DNA of 64,000 bases. Origin: Flavobacterium haoranii. Lineage in GTDB: Bacteria > Bacteroidota > Bacteroidia > Flavobacteriales > Flavobacteriaceae. The first letter of the stretch is position 1. Every line of letters starts with the position of its first letter. The DNA is taken from the NCBI GenBank assembly GCA_003246205.1, contig QKBC01000025.1, positions 186,001 to 250,000 of the forward strand, read 5' to 3'. Below, in pieces: positions 1-8,516 of this stretch. The position numbers and the translations under genes were made by a program. The notes below the pieces were generated by a model, which was given only the letters and a program-made list of their open reading frames with translations, was not told where the DNA came from and searched no databases.

Positions 1-1
1 C

Positions 2-1201
2 TTAGAACAAAGAAAAAGATTTTCGAAGGAAAAAGAAAAACAAACTTTCGGTACGGATAGAACTTTTACTTTTATCGGTGTATTAGGCTTTTTACTTTTG
101 CTGGCAGATAAGGAAAAATTAATTCCGTTTTTGGTTGGGTTTGTTGTAGTTGGCGCTTTTTTAGCCATTTACTATTTCCAAAAAATTAAAATGGAACAAC
201 ATTATGGTTTAACGACCGTTATTCTCGGACTGATTACGTATTCTTTCTCACTGATATTATTGAAAAATCCACATTGGTTCTCCTTATTATTTTTCGTCGC
301 AGTTATTATTTTAGCACAGATAAAGAAACCATTACAGGACTTTAGTGATGAAATTGATTCGGAAGAATTCATCACTTTGGCAAAATTTATTATCATAACA
401 GGCGTTGTATTGCCTTTATTGCCTAAAGAAACAGGGCTGGATTGGCTTCCGGTTTCACCTTATAATATTTGGCTGGCAGTTGTAGTTGTTTCGGCAATTT
501 CTTATTTGAGTTATTTATTACGCAAATATGCTTTTCCAAAGGCCGGACTCTTACTTACCGGTATTTTGGGCGGGTTGTATAGTAGTACAGCCAGTACTAT
601 TATTTTAGCTAAAAAAAGTAGAGAAAATAATACCCAGCCTAAAGCATACGCCGCTACAATTGTAATGGCTACCGCAATGATGTTTCTGCGTATTTATATT
701 TTGATTGTTATCTTTAACCATGTTTTAGCATTTAAAGCATTGCCGTATTTTATAGCTCTGTTTGGAGTAACATTGGTAGTTGGGTTTTGGATGTATCGAT
801 TAGGTAAAAGCGAAATTTCAGCTTCTCAACCTATTTTAGATGATCACAATCCTTTGGAATTTAAAGTGGCAATAGTTTTTTCACTGTTATATGTGCTGTT
901 TTCTATTATTACTCAGTTTTCCATTACTCATTTCGGACAGCAAGGTTTAAACGGACTTTCTGTTATAGTAGGGTTTACCGATATAGATCCTTTTTTGTTA
1001 AATTTATTTCAAGGACATTACGAGGTGAGTACTCATGCTTTGCTCGCAGCGACACTTCAGGCTATTATTGGAAATAACATTATAAAATTAGGCTATGCTT
1101 GGTTTTTAAGTAGTCAGGAAACCCGAAAATGGGTTTTGAAAGGTTTCGGAATTGTTTTGTTTTTTAACTTAATAGCCATTCTATTGTTGTATTTTGGTTG
1201 A
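2..1201 (+). CDS. MgtC/SapB family membrane protein with DUF4010 (5' end cut off by window)
   Basis: The open frame runs in from before the window; 399 codons are visible, beginning with the charged stretch LEQRKRF that in this family follows the first membrane helix. About 30-35 N-terminal residues are therefore missing. A TTG at 98 could serve as a start but would cut the conserved GTDRTFTFIGVLGF segment, so I reject it. The rest is a chain of about ten hydrophobic segments with the DUF4010 pattern in the C-terminal half (around 'GILGGLYSSTASTIILAKKS'). Family members are inner-membrane proteins, often linked loosely to Mg2+ or stress physiology, with no settled transport activity. The gene is followed after 48 bases by the DUF2891 gene on the same strand. 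The family call is firm; the function is not known. Confidence 0.85.
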   Translation, partial: LEQRKRFSKEKEKQTFGTDRTFTFIGVLGFLLLLADKEKLIPFLVGFVVVGAFLAIYYFQKIKMEQHYGLTTVILGLITYSFSLILLKNPHWFSLLFFVAVIILAQIKKPLQDFSDEIDSEEFITLAKFIIITGVVLPLLPKETGLDWLPVSPYNIWLAVVVVSAISYLSYLLRKYAFPKAGLLLTGILGGLYSSTASTIILAKKSRENNTQPKAYAATIVMATAMMFLRIYILIVIFNHVLAFKALPYFIALFGVTLVVGFWMYRLGKSEISASQPILDDHNPLEFKVAIVFSLLYVLFSIITQFSITHFGQQGLNGLSVIVGFTDIDPFLLNLFQGHYEVSTHALLAATLQAIIGNNIIKLGYAWFLSSQETRKWVLKGFGIVLFFNLIAILLLYFG

Positions 1202-1249
1202 GTATTATGAGCGATTTTTAGATTATATTAGAATAAATTTTTTTAAAGA

Positions 1250-2305
1250 ATGAAAAGAATTATAACATTATTTATATTGGTTTTGATTAATACTCTTCAC
1301 GGTCAAGAGTTAACTTTATCGCAGGCGAATCATTTAGCAAGTTTGCCTTTTAAGTGTTTACAACAAGAATATCCTAATAAGTTGGGGCAGCTTATATTAA
1401 ATGAAACCGAATTAAAATCGCCAAAAGAATTGCATCCGTCATTCTATGGCTGTTTTGATTGGCATTCTTCAGTACATGGACATTGGAGTTTAGTGTTTCT
1501 ACTTTCTACTTTTGAAAATTTAAGTAATAAAGAGGAAATCATTCAAAAATTAGAGACCAATTTATCTAAAGAAAATATAGAAACAGAAATTGCTTATTTG
1601 TCAAAATCACATGAAAAATCGTTTGAAAGAACATACGGATGGAGTTGGGTCTTAAAATTACAGTTAGAATTAGAACAATCAGAGGAAGGTTATGCTAAAG
1701 CTTTAGCGGAGAACTTAAAACCATTAAGCAATCTGATAATTGAAAGATATATGGAATTTTTGCCCAAATTACTTTATCCTATCCGAGTTGGAACTCATAG
1801 TAATACGGCTTTCGGGCTGAGTAATGCTTGGGATTATGCCGTTTATAGCGGAAATTCTGAATTTCAAAAAGTTATAAAAGAAAATGCACTGCGACTTTAT
1901 AAAAATGATAGTAATTGTCCTTTAAACTGGGAACCTAGCGGTACTGATTTTTTGTCTCCATGCCTGGAGGAAATAGGTTTAATGCAACGTATTTTACCTG
2001 GAAAAGAATTTTTAAAATGGCTAAAACAGTTTTCGCCACAAATTTTGAAGAAAAATTTTGAATGGGAAGTTGCTAAAGTTTCTGATAGAACAGATGGACA
2101 TTTAGTGCATTTAGATGGTTTGAATTTTAGCAGAGCATGGAATTTCTACGCATTGTCAAAAAAATATCCTAAAAAGTTAGGCCATTTAAAAAGTCAAGCA
2201 GATAAACATTTGAAGTTTTCGTTACCTTCAGTAGTAGACGGAAATTATGAGGGAGAACATTGGCTAGCCTCATTTGCACTTCGGGCATTTGAAGAAAAAA
2301 ATTAA
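1250..2305 (+). CDS. DUF2891 family exported protein
   Basis: A 351-aa protein with a Sec signal peptide (about residues 1-18, ending HGQ). The mature part has the DUF2891 signatures YPNKLGQLILNE, HPSFYGCFDWHSSVHGHW and a C-terminal segment ending 'GEHWLASFALRAF'. The conserved His and Trp residues in the FDWHSSVHGHW block look like a ligand or active site, and the fold is probably an alpha/alpha toroid, but no reaction has been established for the family. Length is normal. The stop codon overlaps by four bases the end of the convergent gene at 2302-2538. The protein is probably periplasmic. Confidence 0.88.
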   Translation: MKRIITLFILVLINTLHGQELTLSQANHLASLPFKCLQQEYPNKLGQLILNETELKSPKELHPSFYGCFDWHSSVHGHWSLVFLLSTFENLSNKEEIIQKLETNLSKENIETEIAYLSKSHEKSFERTYGWSWVLKLQLELEQSEEGYAKALAENLKPLSNLIIERYMEFLPKLLYPIRVGTHSNTAFGLSNAWDYAVYSGNSEFQKVIKENALRLYKNDSNCPLNWEPSGTDFLSPCLEEIGLMQRILPGKEFLKWLKQFSPQILKKNFEWEVAKVSDRTDGHLVHLDGLNFSRAWNFYALSKKYPKKLGHLKSQADKHLKFSLPSVVDGNYEGEHWLASFALRAFEEKN

Positions 2306-2538
2306 CCTGAATATACTTCTCCTCTGTGAGGTCTTAAAGCATCACGAAACTGTATCATATCTTTTTCTTCAACCACTAAAAAAGCTGTGGCATACATGTC
2401 ATTTATGATTTCAAAACCTGTAATTTGTAAAGGATACTTTTCTTTTTCCAGAAATTCTTTTAAATGAATATCGTGATGTTCTGCTGTTTTGGCGGCAGCT
2501 GGCCCCCTAAAATCCCAGATTAATTTTATCTTTCTCAC
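2302..2538 (-). CDS. Small conserved hypothetical protein (78 aa)
   Basis: A short soluble protein with no signal peptide or membrane helix. I do not recognise a named domain. It has the look of a compact alpha/beta protein: 'IKLIWDFRGPAAAKTAEHHDIHLKEFL' followed by two strands and a C-terminal 'RPHRGEVYSG'. It converges with the DUF2891 gene with a four-base overlap, and its start lies only about 40 bases from the promoter of the divergent surface protein gene at 2586. The compact composition and tidy fit between neighbours support a real gene. Confidence 0.7.
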   Translation of the reverse strand: MRKIKLIWDFRGPAAAKTAEHHDIHLKEFLEKEKYPLQITGFEIINDMYATAFLVVEEKDMIQFRDALRPHRGEVYSG

Positions 2539-2539
2539 T

Positions 2540-2569
2540 TTTGTAATATTAAATTTATAGTTAAATTTG
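2540..2569 (+). promoter_or_regulatory. Bacteroidota sigma-A promoter for the T9SS surface protein gene
   Basis: TTTG (2540-2543), an 18-base spacer and TAAATTTG (2562-2569) match the -33/-7 pattern TTTG-N19-TAnnTTTG. The start codon follows 16 bases later, so the leader would be very short. Confidence 0.65.
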
Positions 2570-2585
2570 TAGAAAACACACTTTT

Positions 2586-4112
2586 ATGAAACAAAAATAC
2601 TTATTTCTATTCTTTTTTGCGCTTGTTGTAAGCTTTAATCGGGCGCAAACTACTTATGAGGTTTCTCATATTCCTTTTCAAAATTATTCTGCTACGGCTA
2701 ATTCATTGGCAACAAGCGATGATATGTATTCTGATTATATTAATCTAGGTTTTGATTTTACTTTTTTTGGTAATACTTACAGTCAAATGTTGATTAGTAC
2801 TAACGGATATATTGTATTTTCAGGAGGAACTCCAAATGGATATTCACAATGGAGTTTGTCAAGTGCGCCAACAATTCCTGATACAAGTTTTTCAGTGAAA
2901 AATGCTATTTTTGGTTGTTTTCATGATATGGATAATTCATCAAATGTTGGAAGTATAACTTATGCCACATTAGGAACAGCACCTTTTAGAAAATTTGTGT
3001 TAATGTTCCAAAATCAGCCTCAGTATTTATCTTCATGTGCAGCATTGCTTAGTACTTTTCAAATTATTTTATATGAAAGTTATAATGTAGTAGATGTACA
3101 AATAAATGATAAACCGGTTTGTACTTTTTGGAATGGAGGAATAGCTGTAGTTGGAATTCTAAATGAAATAGGGGATATTGGTTATGCTCCGGAAAATAGA
3201 AATACAGGAGTTTGGACGGGGCATAATGAGGGACATAGATTTACACCCGAGTTTGATGCTAACCAATATTTTTATGTGAAGTGTGATGCCTCTTCAAATG
3301 GTATTCAAACTTTCGATTTTTCTGTATTTGAAACAGATTTGGGAATAGATGCTCAAAGTGTTCTTTATTTTCCTACGTATGCTGATGCTGAAAACAATAC
3401 TAACGCATTTGCTTCTAATCAATATGTTAACACAGCGCCTCAGGAATCTGTTTTTGCTTTTTCGGGAGGAGTTATCTATGAATTGAAATTAGCTGTAGTA
3501 GATTGTGGAGTAGATTTTGATGCAGACACTGTTCCAACAGCAAATGAAGATTTAAATAATGATGGAAATTTAGCAAATGATGATACAGACGGAGATGGAA
3601 TTCCGGATTTCTTGGATAATGATGATGATGGAGATTTAGTGTTAACTGAATTTGAATATGTATTCACAGGAGGAAGAATGTCTTCTACTGCTTCAGTATT
3701 ATTAGATACTGATAATGATGGAATTCCTAATTATTTAGATAATGACGATGACGGAGACGGAGTTTTAACGGCTGATGAAGATTACAATGGAAATTATGAC
3801 CCAACTGATGATGATATTAATAATAATTCTATTCCGGATTATTTAGATAATGCAGCCCTTTCTTCAGCAAGTTTTGAAGATACTTCAATTAGATTTTATC
3901 CTAATCCGGTAAAAAATGTTTTAAAATTTGAAGGAATTGATTTGTCAGAGATTCAAGCAATAACCATTTACAATATCAATGGAAGTTTAGTTAAAAATGT
4001 GAGTGGAGCAACTACTAATACAATTGACCTATCAGGTATTAGCTCAGGAGTTTATCTGTTAAAAGTTACAACAGCCAAATCCGTTTTAAATTATAAAATT
4101 GTAAAGCAATAA
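2586..4112 (+). CDS. T9SS-secreted surface protein with Asp-rich (thrombospondin-3-like) repeats
   Basis: A 508-aa protein in four parts. There is a Sec signal peptide (about 1-20, ending NRAQ), then a beta-rich domain (about 25-305) of unknown function containing 'MLISTNGYIVF'. Next comes a stretch of DxDxDGxxD-type motifs (about 311-423, for example DTDGDGIPDFLDNDDDGD), the usual calcium-binding pattern of thrombospondin type 3 repeats. The end is a type A sorting domain (about 430-508), with the YPNPVKN motif, GxxV and a final 'GVYLLKVTTAKS' hairpin that directs export by the type IX system. The protein should be processed and anchored on the cell surface. The N-terminal domain gives no specific clue; adhesion is possible but unproven. 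Confidence 0.88.
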   Translation: MKQKYLFLFFFALVVSFNRAQTTYEVSHIPFQNYSATANSLATSDDMYSDYINLGFDFTFFGNTYSQMLISTNGYIVFSGGTPNGYSQWSLSSAPTIPDTSFSVKNAIFGCFHDMDNSSNVGSITYATLGTAPFRKFVLMFQNQPQYLSSCAALLSTFQIILYESYNVVDVQINDKPVCTFWNGGIAVVGILNEIGDIGYAPENRNTGVWTGHNEGHRFTPEFDANQYFYVKCDASSNGIQTFDFSVFETDLGIDAQSVLYFPTYADAENNTNAFASNQYVNTAPQESVFAFSGGVIYELKLAVVDCGVDFDADTVPTANEDLNNDGNLANDDTDGDGIPDFLDNDDDGDLVLTEFEYVFTGGRMSSTASVLLDTDNDGIPNYLDNDDDGDGVLTADEDYNGNYDPTDDDINNNSIPDYLDNAALSSASFEDTSIRFYPNPVKNVLKFEGIDLSEIQAITIYNINGSLVKNVSGATTNTIDLSGISSGVYLLKVTTAKSVLNYKIVKQ

Positions 4113-4136
4113 ATAGAGTTGTAGAGGAATAAAATG

Positions 4137-4170
4137 AAAGCCGTACCATTTATTGGTGCGGCTTTTATAT
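4137..4170. terminator. Bidirectional intrinsic terminator
   Basis: Hairpin AAAGCCGtACC / GGTgCGGCTTT with a seven-base loop and T-rich flanks. It lies between the convergent surface-protein gene and mgtE, and can serve both. Confidence 0.75.
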
Positions 4171-4173
4171 TTT

Positions 4174-5526
4174 TTAAAACCCTAAAATAATTTTAGCTAT
4201 AGAAAAGTAAATTAAAATTCCGAAAATATCATTACTAGTCGTAATAAAAGGACCGGTTGCTAGTGCCGGATCAATTCCAAAACGATTTAAAGTAATAGGA
4301 ATAAAAGTTCCGATCAAAGCTGCTAAGATAATTACAGAAACTAATGAAATAGCTACTGTAAAACCGACTAGATATTCAACTCCGATAATAAAATGACTTC
4401 CTATTAATAATAAAACGGCTAAGAAAAGACCATTTAATAAACTTAAAAGTAATTCTTTAATTAAACGTTTCCAAAGTGAACCACTCAACGAATTATTAGC
4501 CAAACCTTGAACAATGATGGCGGAAGATTGAACTCCTACATTTCCTGCCATAGCAGCAATAAGCGGCGTAAAGAAAAATACCACAGGAAATTCATTCATT
4601 GCTCCTTGAAAAGTACTGGCAATTTTAACAGCAATAAAACTTCCTGATAAAGCTAAAACTAACCAAGGCAAACGTGCTTTGGTCAATTCTAAAATGCTGT
4701 CATCTGCTTCGACATCTTGCGAGATACCGGCTGCTAATTGGTAATCTTTGTCGGCTTCTTCCTTAATAACGTCTACAATGTCATCAATCGTAATACGTCC
4801 GACCAATCGGCCTAATTCATCAACTACCGGAATAGCTTCCAAGTCATATTTTTGCATGATACGGGCTACTTCCACATCTTTAGTATCTACTTTTACGTAA
4901 TCTACTTTAGGAATGTAAACCTCGCTGATAGGTGTAGTGGTTGAAGTCGTCAATAAATCTTTTAGAGACAAACGTCCTTTCAATCGCTCTTCGTCATCTA
5001 CAACATAGATAGAATGTACTCGGGTAACATTTTCTGCCTGAGCACGCATTTCTTTTACACAAGTTAAAACATTCCAATTTTCATTGACCTTAACTAGCTC
5101 TTTTGCCATCAAACCACCGGCAGAATCTTCATCATAGCGTAATAAGTCGACAATGTCTTTGGCATGTTCAACGTCTTCCAGTTCTGAGATTACCTGTTCT
5201 TTTTTGTCTTGAGGTAATTCGGCAATAATATCGGCAGCATCATCGGTGTCTAATTCGTCCAGCTCATCGGCAATCTCTTTAGCCGAAAGGCTTTTCAAAA
5301 TTTTAACCCTTACTTCTTCATCAAGTTCCAGTAAGATTTCGGCTGTTTTTTCAGAGTCTAAGGTGTTGAAAACATAAATAGCGCCATAATCATCCAGTTC
5401 TTCCATGATTTCGGCGACATCAGCATAGTGCATATCTTTGAGCAGATGAAAGACTTCCTGCTCTTTATTCTCTTGAATTAAAATTTCAAGTTCTTGAATA
5501 AGCTCTCTGCTGATTTTAAACTCCAT
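4174..5526 (-). CDS. mgtE: Magnesium transporter MgtE
   Basis: A 450-aa MgtE-type Mg2+ channel. The N-terminal MgtE_N domain of acidic helical repeats covers about 25-130 ([19 protein letters not shown]). The junction motif [10 protein letters not shown] leads into two CBS domains (about 140-260), which sense Mg2+. The pore domain with about five helices follows (285-450), carrying the signature [15 protein letters not shown] and '[17 protein letters not shown]'. Length is normal. It is the last gene of the operon serS-TPR-DUF4286-rsmA-mgtE, and its start overlaps the end of rsmA by 11 bases, which suggests translational coupling. No Mg2+ riboswitch (M-box) can sit here because the upstream DNA is coding. 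Confidence 0.96.
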   Translation of the reverse strand: MEFKISRELIQELEILIQENKEQEVFHLLKDMHYADVAEIMEELDDYGAIYVFNTLDSEKTAEILLELDEEVRVKILKSLSAKEIADELDELDTDDAADIIAELPQDKKEQVISELEDVEHAKDIVDLLRYDEDSAGGLMAKELVKVNENWNVLTCVKEMRAQAENVTRVHSIYVVDDEERLKGRLSLKDLLTTSTTTPISEVYIPKVDYVKVDTKDVEVARIMQKYDLEAIPVVDELGRLVGRITIDDIVDVIKEEADKDYQLAAGISQDVEADDSILELTKARLPWLVLALSGSFIAVKIASTFQGAMNEFPVVFFFTPLIAAMAGNVGVQSSAIIVQGLANNSLSGSLWKRLIKELLLSLLNGLFLAVLLLIGSHFIIGVEYLVGFTVAISLVSVIILAALIGTFIPITLNRFGIDPALATGPFITTSNDIFGILIYFSIAKIILGF

Positions 5527-6295
5527 AAGCAGCTATTTTTTGAGTGAGTTCAATGAATTGCTCTACCGGAAGTTGTTCCGGACGGAGGTCAAAGATACTA
5601 TCTTCTTTTAAATTATCAGAATTAATAAAGCTTTTTAAGCTGTTTCGAAGTGTTTTTCTTCTTTGGTTGAAAGCTTGTTTGACTACAGAGAAGAATAGTT
5701 TTTCGTCACAAGGCAGATGATAATTTTCTTTGCGAATTAAACGTAAAACACCCGATTTTACTTTTGGAGGCGGATTAAATACGTGTTCCGGAACGGTAAA
5801 TAAATATTCTGCTTCGTAAAAAGCTTGGGTTAAAACCGAAAGAATACCATAGGTTTTGCTTCCTGCTTTTTCGCAAATGCGCTCGGCTACCTCTTTTTGG
5901 AACATACCGGAAAATTCAGGAATTTGATCGCGCATTTCCAGTGTTTTAAACACAATTTGAGATGAAATATTATACGGATAATTTCCTATGATGGCGAAAG
6001 GTTCATTTTGAAAAACTTCATTGATGTTGTATTTCAAAAAATCTTTCGAAATAATATGATTATGCAATTTGCTATAATGAGTCTCCAAATAGGTTACAGA
6101 TTCGGTATCAATTTCAATGACAAATGTTTCTGTTGGTTTTTCCAATAAATATTTTGTCAAGACTCCCATTCCCGGACCTATTTCCAATACTTTTTGATAG
6201 CCGTTTAATGTAAGTGTATCGGCTATGTTTTTGGCTATATTTTCATCCGTCAAAAAATGTTGACCAAGGTGTTTTTTGGCTCTTACTTTGTCCAT
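5516..6295 (-). CDS. rsmA: 16S rRNA (adenine1518/1519-N6)-dimethyltransferase RsmA (KsgA)
   Basis: A 259-aa SAM-dependent methyltransferase that dimethylates two adjacent adenines in the last 16S rRNA hairpin during 30S assembly. The order of motifs is diagnostic: [20 protein letters not shown] at the N-terminus, [12 protein letters not shown] (SAM-binding motif I), the acidic VIEIDTES (motif II) and [13 protein letters not shown] (motif IV, the adenine-binding catalytic loop). The C-terminal helical domain contains '[14 protein letters not shown]' and '[13 protein letters not shown]'. Length matches the family. It is in an operon with mgtE (11-base overlap) and DUF4286 (33-base gap). Confidence 0.97.
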   Translation of the reverse strand: MDKVRAKKHLGQHFLTDENIAKNIADTLTLNGYQKVLEIGPGMGVLTKYLLEKPTETFVIEIDTESVTYLETHYSKLHNHIISKDFLKYNINEVFQNEPFAIIGNYPYNISSQIVFKTLEMRDQIPEFSGMFQKEVAERICEKAGSKTYGILSVLTQAFYEAEYLFTVPEHVFNPPPKVKSGVLRLIRKENYHLPCDEKLFFSVVKQAFNQRRKTLRNSLKSFINSDNLKEDSIFDLRPEQLPVEQFIELTQKIAAYGV

Positions 6296-6328
6296 TTATT
6301 TCATTTAATGGTGAATAAAGAAAGTTTT

Positions 6329-6655
6329 TTAGTTGCTTTCCGAGAAAAATTCGTTCATTACCTCCAGTTCTGTTCTAAAAGCTAACATTTTGTCTCCAAA
6401 AAGTTTAAGTCCTTCCTGGCGTAATCTTGGAGCATGTTCCCGATAATAAAGATCAAGATTTTCTCTGGTAGGGCAAAAATATTGGACCGAATAAGTCATA
6501 CCGCCCATTTCTTCTTCTACTAATACTTTTACCATTCTGGCATTGGTAAACAATCCGGTTGCTAAAACATCTTGAATGTGTTTGTTTTTCATCCAATCCA
6601 ACCATTGGTTGTGTACGGTTTCATCTATATTAATGGTAACGTTGTATATAATCAT
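6329..6655 (-). CDS. DUF4286 family protein
   Basis: A 108-aa soluble protein with the DUF4286 pattern: IIYNVTINIDETVHNQWLDWMK, then 'HIQDVLATGLFTNARM', 'TYSVQYFCPTRENLDLY' and 'HAPRLRQEGLKLFGDKM'. The likely fold is a ferredoxin-like dimeric alpha/beta barrel (as in antibiotic-biosynthesis monooxygenases), but no catalytic role is known. It sits between the TPR gene (11-base gap) and rsmA (33-base gap), an arrangement common in flavobacteria that may point to a housekeeping role near ribosome maturation. That link is inference only. Confidence 0.9.
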   Translation of the reverse strand: MIIYNVTINIDETVHNQWLDWMKNKHIQDVLATGLFTNARMVKVLVEEEMGGMTYSVQYFCPTRENLDLYYREHAPRLRQEGLKLFGDKMLAFRTELEVMNEFFSESN

Positions 6656-6666
6656 AGTATTGTTTT

Positions 6667-8445
6667 CTAAATATTGGTGTCTCCTCTTAAAATTCGATAT
6701 TGTCTTCGGGCTTCTGTATAATAAATGCTATCCTGATGTTCAAAAATAATTTTTTCGTAAAGTGGTTTTGCCAGTTCAGGTTCATTCAAAAACTTAGTAT
6801 AGATTTCAGCCGAAAAAAATAAAGCTTCGTCAATATAAATTCCGTCTTTGTGTTCAGTTAAAATAGCATTGTAATACTTCAAAGTTTCATTATAATCTTT
6901 TAGTTCCTGATAAATCTGTCCGATTTTCATCAAGGTTGCTTCTTCAATTTTCTCTCCTTTGTGTTGTTTTAAAATTTGTAGAAAATCTTGTAAAGCATCA
7001 GTTTTTTTATTTTGGTATAATTTCAGATCGGCTTTAGAAAAAGCTTGTAATGCCGTGCGTGTACTATCTTCTGCCGAATTGTCTTGAATCAGTAGAAATA
7101 ATTCTAGCGCATCATTAGCAATCAATAAACTAGGCGATTGTTTCAGCATTTTTACATTTTGGAAAGCCCAGTCAAAATCTTTTTTATAATAATTGGCTTT
7201 TGCCATTTTCATGCTGGCCTGATGGGCCATTTCATCATTCTTTAAATTGTCTTCAATTTGAGCGTAATACAAAATAGCCTGATTGAATTTTTCGTCATAT
7301 AGGAAAATATCAGCTAGTTCCATTTTAATTTTAGAAGTTTGTCTGGTGTTCAAAGGCAATTCTAATGACTTTTGTAGAAGAGCAATGCCAGCTGCCGCAT
7401 CGTTTCGGTAAAAGGTTTCAAAATGTGCGGTCAGGATTTGTAAATCTAAAGTATAAGGCGTGAAACCGTATTTCTTAAGTAATAAGTTCATTTCTTCATC
7501 AAGAGCCGGATATTCTTTTTTATCGGCAGTATCTATTTTTGATTGCATTAAAAAATGTTCTGCTTCAACTTGTAAAGAAGTGTTTTGAGTATTGGATAAA
7601 ATAAACTCGAACATAGAGGCAGCTTCTGTCGTTTGTTGGTCTTCAACAGCCATTTTAGCTAAGGAAATGATATTGTGTAAAGATTCAGGATCTCTTTTAA
7701 AAACGGCTTTTTCTTGGATAAATGCTTTTCCGTAATCTTTTTGCTGTACATAATACCAGCTTAAAAACTCATTCCAGAAAATATCCGGATTTTTTTGTGT
7801 ACGAATGATAAGGGCTTTTTTTAAACTATTGCTAAAAGCTTCGTTTGCTTCATCAATTAAAAAGCGAGATAAGTAGCTTTGCACCTGAACGGCACTTTCT
7901 TTTTTGTGATAAGCGTAATCCAATAATTTGTTTGTCATTTCATCTAATTGTCCCATTTGTCCGTAAAGCAAGGCAATTTGATAATCAAAATTTAGGTTCG
8001 GATTTAATTCCTGACCTTTTTGATAGGCTTTTAAAGCCCATTCGGGTAATACTTTTTTTTCAAATGAGCTTCCTATTTGATAGGCATAATTAGGATTGTC
8101 TTCAATGGACTTTAAGGCTTCTTCGTATTTTTTATCAGCTTTGTTCTCTTGTTTTTGAAGTTGCCAATTGTAGCCTTCTTCAATCAATAAATATGGTTGA
8201 AAGTACTTTTTACTCCTTTTAGTAATCAATTCTTCGGCTTTGTCGTATTGTTGTAATTGCTGATAGCAAAAAAGAACTTTGTCAAAATAAAAACTATTGG
8301 AAGGTTGTTTTTCGGTCAATGGTTCTAGTAAAGTAAGTGCCTTGTCAAATTCTCCTTTCTCAAAATAGTCTAGAGCCAATTGTTCGTTTTGTGAAAACGA
8401 AACCAACTGAAACAAAAGGAAGAAAGTGAAAATGGTTTTTTGCAT
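6667..8445 (-). CDS. Exported tetratricopeptide repeat protein
   Basis: A 592-aa protein with an N-terminal signal peptide (about 1-18, ending VSFSQ). Helical TPR units fill the rest, clearest near the N-terminus (ALDYFEKGEFDKALTLLEPL, residues about 24-43) and in the C-terminal third ('IGQIYQELKDYNETLKYYNAIL', 'ALFFSAEIYTKFLNEPELAKPLYEKII'). No enzymatic motif is present. It is probably a periplasmic scaffold. It lies between serS and the DUF4286-rsmA-mgtE genes on the same strand; a long hairpin between serS and this gene suggests partial termination. Confidence 0.88.
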   Translation of the reverse strand: MQKTIFTFFLLFQLVSFSQNEQLALDYFEKGEFDKALTLLEPLTEKQPSNSFYFDKVLFCYQQLQQYDKAEELITKRSKKYFQPYLLIEEGYNWQLQKQENKADKKYEEALKSIEDNPNYAYQIGSSFEKKVLPEWALKAYQKGQELNPNLNFDYQIALLYGQMGQLDEMTNKLLDYAYHKKESAVQVQSYLSRFLIDEANEAFSNSLKKALIIRTQKNPDIFWNEFLSWYYVQQKDYGKAFIQEKAVFKRDPESLHNIISLAKMAVEDQQTTEAASMFEFILSNTQNTSLQVEAEHFLMQSKIDTADKKEYPALDEEMNLLLKKYGFTPYTLDLQILTAHFETFYRNDAAAGIALLQKSLELPLNTRQTSKIKMELADIFLYDEKFNQAILYYAQIEDNLKNDEMAHQASMKMAKANYYKKDFDWAFQNVKMLKQSPSLLIANDALELFLLIQDNSAEDSTRTALQAFSKADLKLYQNKKTDALQDFLQILKQHKGEKIEEATLMKIGQIYQELKDYNETLKYYNAILTEHKDGIYIDEALFFSAEIYTKFLNEPELAKPLYEKIIFEHQDSIYYTEARRQYRILRGDTNI

Positions 8446-8457
8446 ACTAAAATAAAT

Positions 8458-8497
8458 AATGCACTAAGTTAACATATTTGTGTTAAAATAGTGCATT
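8458..8497 (-). terminator. Long hairpin downstream of serS
   Basis: A near-perfect inverted repeat: AATGCACTA / TAGTGCATT outside and TTAACA / TGTTAA inside, with a six-base loop. On the minus strand it is followed by a modest T-rich tail, so it may be a weak terminator or attenuator between serS and the TPR gene, or an RNA-processing or stability element. Confidence 0.6.
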
Positions 8498-8516
8498 GTT
8501 TGTATAAGATTAACGC

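Noticed and set aside
98..1201. TTG at 98 as start of the MgtC/DUF4010 gene
   Set aside because: The open frame continues to the window edge and the upstream residues match the family, so the gene is truncated by the window.
5516..5700. An M-box riboswitch ahead of mgtE
   Set aside because: The upstream DNA is rsmA coding sequence overlapping the mgtE start by 11 bases.
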